From an uncultured Acidimicrobiales bacterium (lineage in GTDB: Bacteria > Actinomycetota > Acidimicrobiia > Acidimicrobiales > Bin134), in contig OX638350.1 in the NCBI GenBank assembly GCA_951813325.1, forward strand, positions 62,001 to 126,000: a stretch of DNA of 64,000 nt, given 5' to 3'. Positions within the stretch are counted from its first letter, which is position 1, and each line of letters opens with the position of its first letter. Shown in pieces: positions 59,655 through 64,000 of this stretch. Under the pieces are notes generated by a model. It searched no databases and had not been told where the DNA came from. It worked only from the letters and a program-made list of their open reading frames with translations. The position numbers and the translations under genes were made by a program.

Positions 59655-60932
59655 TCACTCTCCGCGAGCCGCCCGGCGGCCGAACATCAGATCGGCCGCC
59701 CCTGCGCCCGGGCCCTTGAACGAGCCAAAGGTGTGACCGCTCCAGAACACCGCGCCATCGGCGGCAACATCCAATCCCGTCGCATCATCGACGGCGTCGG
59801 TGCCGAATTGCTGGATTTCGACCACATTGCCGGCGAGGTCCAACCAGACCAGCACGGCATCCCGATCGCCCAACGCCGCGCTTCCTCCCGCAAGGTCGCC
59901 GGTGACGCTGCCGGTAACAACGATGAACTCTCCGGCCAGGCGGACTTCGAACGCCGAGTCTGCGCCCGCCGTGCCCGCTTGCCAGCGCCACTTCTCGGTG
60001 CCGTCGGCATTGAGCGACACCACGATCATGTCCCGTTCGCCGGCGTTTCCGGCGGCGAAGTCGCCCTCGGTTGATCCGGCCAGCAACACCCCGCCATCAG
60101 GGCCGAGGCCCACTCCCTGGGTCCAGTCGAGGGCCGCTGACCCGAGCTGCGTGGCCCAATCTAAGCTGCCGTCGGCCGAGAGACGCACCGCGAACAGATC
60201 CTTGTCGCCCGCGCTGGAGCCGCCGAGATCTCCTTCGGTGTATCCGGTGACATAGAGCCCGCCATCGGGGGCCAGCGCCGATCCCTGGCCCCAGTCGGTG
60301 GCATCGGTGCCGATGTGGCGGATCCACTGCTGATTGCCCTCGGCATCGAACTTGGCGGCAAAGCCGTCGAAGCCCCCGAGATCGGTGTCGGGGTCGAGCG
60401 AGCTGGAGGTATAGCCGGTGACATAGGCACCTCGGTCAAAAGCGGCCACGTCGAAGCCCCGGTCCCACATATCGCGGCCGAATTGCTTGCGCCACAGCTC
60501 GTTGCCGTCGGCGTCGTACCGGGCCAGCCAGACGTCGGCCGATCCCCGATTGGGAGAGGCATAGTCGCCGTCGGTGACGCCGCCGACATAGATCGAGCCG
60601 TCGGGGGCCACCGATACGCCCAGCGGGGAGTCGTTCTGTGATCCACCGGTTAGCCTCGACCATCGCAACTCGCCGTCGGGCGAATACCGGGCGAGGTAGA
60701 CGTCCCGCCGACCCTGGTTGTCGCCGGCCAGGCTGCCCTCGGTGACCGCGGCCAAGATCAGATCGCCATTGGGCGCAGCCGATACGCCAAAGGAGGTGTC
60801 GGACATCTCGGTGCCGTCTTGGATGTCCCAGTCACTCTGGGCGCTGGATTGCCGCTTGGGTTCGCCTCCGCAGGCCGCCGCGGCAACGGCGACGATCCCA
60901 ACAGTGGCGAGAGCTGGCCTGAACCCGATCAC
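59655..60932 (-). CDS. SBBP-repeat beta-propeller lipoprotein
   Basis: 425 residues from GTG 60932. A short signal peptide 'ALATVGIVAVAAAACGGEP' gives a lipobox AAAC. At least seven propeller blades follow, each like 'WSRLTGGSQNDSPLGVSVAP' + DGSIYVGGVTDGDY, with D-x-D-G Ca-binding-like turns. Predicted extracellular, lipid-anchored propeller for ligand or surface contact. It begins 1 bp after the stop of the neocarzinostatin-like gene. Confidence 0.82.
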   Translation of the reverse strand: MIGFRPALATVGIVAVAAAACGGEPKRQSSAQSDWDIQDGTEMSDTSFGVSAAPNGDLILAAVTEGSLAGDNQGRRDVYLARYSPDGELRWSRLTGGSQNDSPLGVSVAPDGSIYVGGVTDGDYASPNRGSADVWLARYDADGNELWRKQFGRDMWDRGFDVAAFDRGAYVTGYTSSSLDPDTDLGGFDGFAAKFDAEGNQQWIRHIGTDATDWGQGSALAPDGGLYVTGYTEGDLGGSSAGDKDLFAVRLSADGSLDWATQLGSAALDWTQGVGLGPDGGVLLAGSTEGDFAAGNAGERDMIVVSLNADGTEKWRWQAGTAGADSAFEVRLAGEFIVVTGSVTGDLAGGSAALGDRDAVLVWLDLAGNVVEIQQFGTDAVDDATGLDVAADGAVFWSGHTFGSFKGPGAGAADLMFGRRAARGE

Positions 60933-60933
60933 A

Positions 60934-61719
60934 TCAGGCTGCGGCGCGGCCGCTCCTGCGCTGGCGGATCCACAGTCCGACGAGGCCAAGCACCACGACC
61001 GCGATGATCACCGGAAGCAGCCAGACCCAGACCGAGCCGTCTCCATTGTCATCGTCAGCCGGGGCAGCCACCTCATCGGCCGGCTCGGGCTCGGCGGGCG
61101 CTTCGGTCGGCTCGGGGGTGGGCTCGGGCTCGGGCTCAGCCTCGGGCTCGGCGGGCGCTTCGGTCGGCTCGGGGGTGGGCTCAGGCTCGGGTTCAGCGGG
61201 CGCTTCGGTCGGCTCGGGGGTGGGCTCAGGCTCGGGTTCAGCGGGCGCTTCGGTCGGCTCGGGGGTGGGCTCGGGCTCGGCCGCCGAGGCAGCTGCAAAT
61301 GTGAATTCCTGGGCGGCGTAGTTCGCGCTCGGTCCGAATCCGTCGCCGGCGACAACGAAGCACGCTGTGGTCTCGTCGCACCGCCCGGGCACGATCACCA
61401 CCGGGTAGTCGATGGAGCCAGTCCCGTCCTCGCCGATGGCCGCGATGTGCATGCCGTAGTTGCTCAGCTCGCAATCGGCCGGCCCAGCCGCGGGGTAGGT
61501 GTAGCAGGTCACAATGGTGGCGGTATTGCCCGGCAGCCAACTGGTCAGGGTAACGGTGACCACTTCGCCGTCTTGGATTTCCTCGCTCTTGGACAGCTCA
61601 AGGGTTTCGCCGTTATGGCCTTCACCGTGGTCGGCAATCGCAGCCGGGGCGGCAAGAATGCCGGCAAGGGCGACGACGGCGCCAGCGGTGAGCAGGCGTC
61701 GGATAGTGCGGTCCACCAT
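60934..61719 (-). CDS. Neocarzinostatin-like membrane-anchored surface protein
   Basis: 261 residues from ATG 61719, chosen for AGGAGGGGGG upstream. Signal peptide ending in AAIADHGEG, then an Ig-like domain with two disulfides resembling the enediyne apoprotein fold: 'GEVVTVTLTSWLPGNTATIV', 'TCYTYPAAGPADCELSNYGM', 'CDETTACFVVAGDGFGPSAN'. Next are four Glu-Pro-Thr-Ala repeats, a C-terminal TM helix and RQRRSGR anchor. Neocarzinostatin folds bind flat hydrophobic chromophores. First gene of the seven-gene operon behind operator site D. Confidence 0.7.
   Translation of the reverse strand: MVDRTIRRLLTAGAVVALAGILAAPAAIADHGEGHNGETLELSKSEEIQDGEVVTVTLTSWLPGNTATIVTCYTYPAAGPADCELSNYGMHIAAIGEDGTGSIDYPVVIVPGRCDETTACFVVAGDGFGPSANYAAQEFTFAAASAAEPEPTPEPTEAPAEPEPEPTPEPTEAPAEPEPEPTPEPTEAPAEPEAEPEPEPTPEPTEAPAEPEPADEVAAPADDDNGDGSVWVWLLPVIIAVVVLGLVGLWIRQRRSGRAAA
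61082..61280 (-). repeat. Glu/Pro/Thr stalk repeats in the neocarzinostatin-like protein
   Basis: Four near-identical units encoding EPTPEPTEAPAEPE, with a longer acidic spacer in one. They form an extended stalk between the binding domain and the membrane anchor. Confidence 0.8.
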
Positions 61720-61806
61720 GGGTTCCCCCCTCCTATTGCCCCTGAGAGCGGCAATAGATGCCAAAAGCTATCGAATTGCGAAGCTGCCTTTCCGACAAGT
61801 GTGCTC

Positions 61807-61836
61807 TTGCCCGCAATGTCGGTCTTAGGCTAGAAC
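61807..61836 (+). promoter_or_regulatory. Candidate promoter of the FG-GAP lipoprotein gene, leaderless
   Basis: TTGCCC (61807-61812), 18 bp, then TAGAAC (61831-61836). The predicted transcription start coincides with GTG 61843, implying a leaderless mRNA. Operator site D begins 1 bp after the -10 box. Confidence 0.4.
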
Positions 61837-61869
61837 GAAACAGTGTTCCGGTCAACGAAACACTGTTGG
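61837..61869. promoter_or_regulatory. Four-half-site operator, site D
   Basis: GAAAC-AGT-GTTCC-GGTCAAC-GAAAC-ACT-GTTGG, spacing N3-N7-N3 as in sites A to C. It overlaps the start codon of the FG-GAP gene and lies about 118 bp upstream of the divergent seven-gene transporter operon. Confidence 0.7.
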
Positions 61870-63507
61870 GCGACGCTGGTCATCGCGTTTGCCCTGCTCA
61901 CATCATCCTGCGGCGGCGGCGATCGGCAACAACCGGCCTCAGCCAGCCCTCAACCAACCACTCCGGGAGAGCCGACAACACCTGCTCCGACGGTTCCCCG
62001 CCCACAAACGATTTCTCCCGAATCCACCCCGGCTGACGACACCCCGCCCGAATCCACCCCGGCCGGCGACACCCCGCCCGAATCCACCCCGGCCGGCGAC
62101 ACCCCGCCCGAATCCACCCCGGCCGGCGACACCCCGGCCGGCGACACCCCGGCCGGCGACACCCCGGCTGGCGACACCCCGGCCGGCGACACCCCGGCTG
62201 GCGACACCCCGGCCGGCGACACCCCGGTGCCCCGGGATGTCGCCGGCAACATCATCCCTCCCGAGGTGGTGCCGACCGTGGCTGCCGATTCGAGGTTCTC
62301 GATCATCGTGGTCGATGCATTCGCCGACGGTCCCGCAGGCGCCGAGGTCGCAGATATCGACGGCGATGGCGACCTCGACCTCATCGTCAACTCCTTTGGA
62401 TGGCGGGGCGTCGACCCCACCCCGGTGCAATTCCCGCCGGGCTCCCTTACCATCTACCTCAATGGCGGCGGTGGGCTGCACGACTGGACTCCGGAGCATG
62501 TGATCACCCGGGCCGACGGCGATTACTTTCCCAACGAAGCCCTTCCTCATGACATCGATGGCGACGGCGACCTAGATCTGCTGGTGAGCGGCGGCTTTTT
62601 TGTATGCGAGTTCAACCTGGAACTGGGACCCTGCGGCGCCCTGTTCTGGTTGGAGAACAGTGGGGGAGACTGGGTTCGCCGAGATATCGTTCCCCGCGGA
62701 TCACCGCACTTTTACCACCGCGCCGAGTTCGTCGACATCGACAGTGATGGAGTTGACGATCTGATCACCGTGGCCGAGACGCTCGACGACGCCGAGGCCC
62801 AGTGGTTCAAGGGCACCACAGAGACCAATCGATTCGATTCGGTGCCACGGGTCATCGGTCGGGGCGGCGGAAGCCTCCCAGTCGTCCATGACGTGGACGG
62901 CGATGGCGACATGGACTTGGCCTCCGGCCAGTACTTCTTGGGAGGCCAGTCCTACGTGTGGTTCGAGAACCTCGAGCCGCCATCGACTGCCCGGCCATCG
63001 GGCGTATGGGAGCGCCATGACATCACCGATGCGCAGGGGCGCACCATCCAGCTTTCGGTGATTCCCAACCTGTTCGGAGATGGGACCGACGGCTGGGTGG
63101 GCTCGAACCACGTGCCTGCCCCCGAGAGTCCCGATGACTATGAGGCCGGGATCTACATCATGTCGCCACCCACTGATCCCCGGCTGCCCTGGCAACAGAC
63201 GGTGATCAGCGATGGCATCGAGTCGCGCCCGTCGGTCGGGGCCGCGTTCCAGGCCGCTCCCGGCGTCTTCTCATGGGGAGACGTGGACAACGACGGAGAC
63301 ATCGACTTCACCGTGTCCGGCGACGGCGACGACCGTGTCTTCTGGTTCGAGCAGGCGACACCCGGCGAGTTTGTGCAGCATGTGCTGGCCGAGTCGTTCG
63401 GACAGGCGGCCGGAGGAGCGGTCGCCGACCTAGACGGCGACGGCGACAACGAAGTCGTCTTCACCAGCTATGAGACCCACGAGGTGCTGATCTTCAGCCT
63501 GTCGTGA
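61843..63507 (+). CDS. FG-GAP/VCBS-repeat lipoprotein
   Basis: 554 residues from GTG 61843. Signal peptide with lipobox LTSSC (Cys about 24). A low-complexity stalk of TPPESTPAGD and TPAGD units fills about 58-127. Then comes a beta-propeller of FG-GAP/VCBS type with repeated 'DIDGDGDLDLIV', 'DIDSDGVDDLITVAE', 'VDGDGDMDLASGQYF', 'DVDNDGDIDFTVSGDGDDR', 'ADLDGDGDNEVVFTSY' Ca-binding loops. An outer-face, lipid-anchored, calcium-stabilised adhesin or binding protein. It converges with and overlaps the last gene by 14 bp. Confidence 0.85.
   Translation: MFRSTKHCWATLVIAFALLTSSCGGGDRQQPASASPQPTTPGEPTTPAPTVPRPQTISPESTPADDTPPESTPAGDTPPESTPAGDTPPESTPAGDTPAGDTPAGDTPAGDTPAGDTPAGDTPAGDTPVPRDVAGNIIPPEVVPTVAADSRFSIIVVDAFADGPAGAEVADIDGDGDLDLIVNSFGWRGVDPTPVQFPPGSLTIYLNGGGGLHDWTPEHVITRADGDYFPNEALPHDIDGDGDLDLLVSGGFFVCEFNLELGPCGALFWLENSGGDWVRRDIVPRGSPHFYHRAEFVDIDSDGVDDLITVAETLDDAEAQWFKGTTETNRFDSVPRVIGRGGGSLPVVHDVDGDGDMDLASGQYFLGGQSYVWFENLEPPSTARPSGVWERHDITDAQGRTIQLSVIPNLFGDGTDGWVGSNHVPAPESPDDYEAGIYIMSPPTDPRLPWQQTVISDGIESRPSVGAAFQAAPGVFSWGDVDNDGDIDFTVSGDGDDRVFWFEQATPGEFVQHVLAESFGQAAGGAVADLDGDGDNEVVFTSYETHEVLIFSLS
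62016..62220 (+). repeat. 30-bp and 15-bp tandem repeats in the FG-GAP stalk
   Basis: About four 30-bp units (encoding TPPESTPAGD) pass directly into about eight 15-bp units (TPAGD), nearly identical in DNA. Repeat number is likely unstable. Confidence 0.85.
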
Positions 63508-64000
63508 AGACGCCGACCTCCTCGAGCTCTGCGCTCATGGCGTGCACTGCGTTGATCATGCTGGCCTGGAGCATGTAGGCCCGGGCCTCATCAGGAGCGG
63601 CTGCTGTGGCGGCCAAGTGGTCGAGAGCCCGTTGGCGGGCGGCGCCGTCGGGGGCGGCCAGGCTTTGGGCGTTGTCATGGGTATGCCGTCTGACGTAGTC
63701 GATAGCCAGAGCCCTCCGCAGGTCGGCGTGATGAGCTAGGCGATCGGCCCCTATGTCACCCCGCAGCACTGCGGCCAACGACGCCCCCAGCAACACCGCA
63801 TCGTGGATGCCTCCGTTCATGCCCATGCCGCCCAGCGGATTGTTGATGTGGGCGGCATCGCCCATCAAGACCACCCGACCGACGAGAAATCGGTCGGCCA
63901 CTCGCTGGTGGACCCGATAGATCGTCCGATGGGCGACGTCGTAGGGCTCAGAGCGGTGCACAATGCCGTTGAGCCTCCTCTGGACGCTCGGATCGCTGAG
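63494..64000 (-). CDS. FAD-dependent monooxygenase, N-terminus beyond window edge
   Basis: The frame is open to the right edge (about 168 C-terminal residues). The second FAD motif of the PHBH family is clear: 'RVVLMGDAAHINNPLGGMGM', 'NGGIHDAVLLGASLAAVL', then a helical C-terminus 'AIDYVRRHTHDNAQSLA'. This is a class A aromatic-type hydroxylase. The GGxFxxP/Rossmann N-terminus lies outside the window. It may be another enzyme of the neighbouring catabolic set. Confidence 0.85.
   Translation of the reverse strand, partial: LSDPSVQRRLNGIVHRSEPYDVAHRTIYRVHQRVADRFLVGRVVLMGDAAHINNPLGGMGMNGGIHDAVLLGASLAAVLRGDIGADRLAHHADLRRALAIDYVRRHTHDNAQSLAAPDGAARQRALDHLAATAAAPDEARAYMLQASMINAVHAMSAELEEVGVFTTG

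Noticed and set aside
62016-62220. Regular 30/15-bp repeats resembling a CRISPR array
   Set aside because: In-frame coding repeats without spacers; no cas genes nearby.

Overview
The window is high-GC, densely packed bacterial DNA with tight operons, many 1-4 bp start/stop overlaps and GTG/TTG starts. Family content (class III CoA transferases, Liv-type ABC importers with domain fusions, MmgE/PrpD, IclR and LacI regulators, a serpin lipoprotein, an ankyrin protein, many toxin-antitoxin pairs) suggests an uncultured marine or host-associated actinobacterium, perhaps Acidimicrobiia. That placement is inference: no rRNA or other marker gene is present.

Layout. 1-2.3 kb: two diverged IS481-type elements in tandem plus a remnant of a third. 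2.3-5.3 kb: small orphan genes, a DNA-glycosylase-like gene broken by one amber codon, and a TIR protein. 5.5-15.1 kb: a LacI regulator divergent from a catabolic operon (HisD/HpsN-like dehydrogenase, ThDP enzyme, complete Liv ABC importer) that ends against a truncated 2OG-oxygenase. 15.7-32.3 kb: a mixed region with hydrolases, three toxin-antitoxin modules, an ankyrin protein, queuosine salvage, a second amber-interrupted gene (pgeF-like), glpD with an alkyl-DHAP-synthase-like gene, dcd with an HD protein, and a serpin.

32.4-63.5 kb is the most interesting part. Four divergent promoter regions (about 40.05, 43.47, 50.01 and 61.85 kb) each carry a 33-bp site with the same unusual architecture: four GGAAC-like half-sites spaced N3-N7-N3. 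They head operons that together span 35.2-63.5 kb, including an IclR-family gene that is the natural candidate regulator. The operons encode proteins resembling the plant chlorophyll-breakdown route: an RCC-reductase-like protein, a Rieske oxygenase, a second bilin-reductase-fold candidate, four calycin-like proteins, a chlorophyllase-like hydrolase and a chlorophyll-b-reductase (NOL/NYC1)-like SDR. The same sites also head a seven-gene operon with a Liv-type importer and surface proteins, and a set of imide/amide hydrolases, CoA transferases and CoA lyases that could plausibly degrade maleimide- or pyrrole-derived dicarboxylates. I propose a tetrapyrrole (chlorophyll or bilin) uptake and catabolism regulon. 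The protein resemblances and operator spacing are read directly; the pathway is inference.
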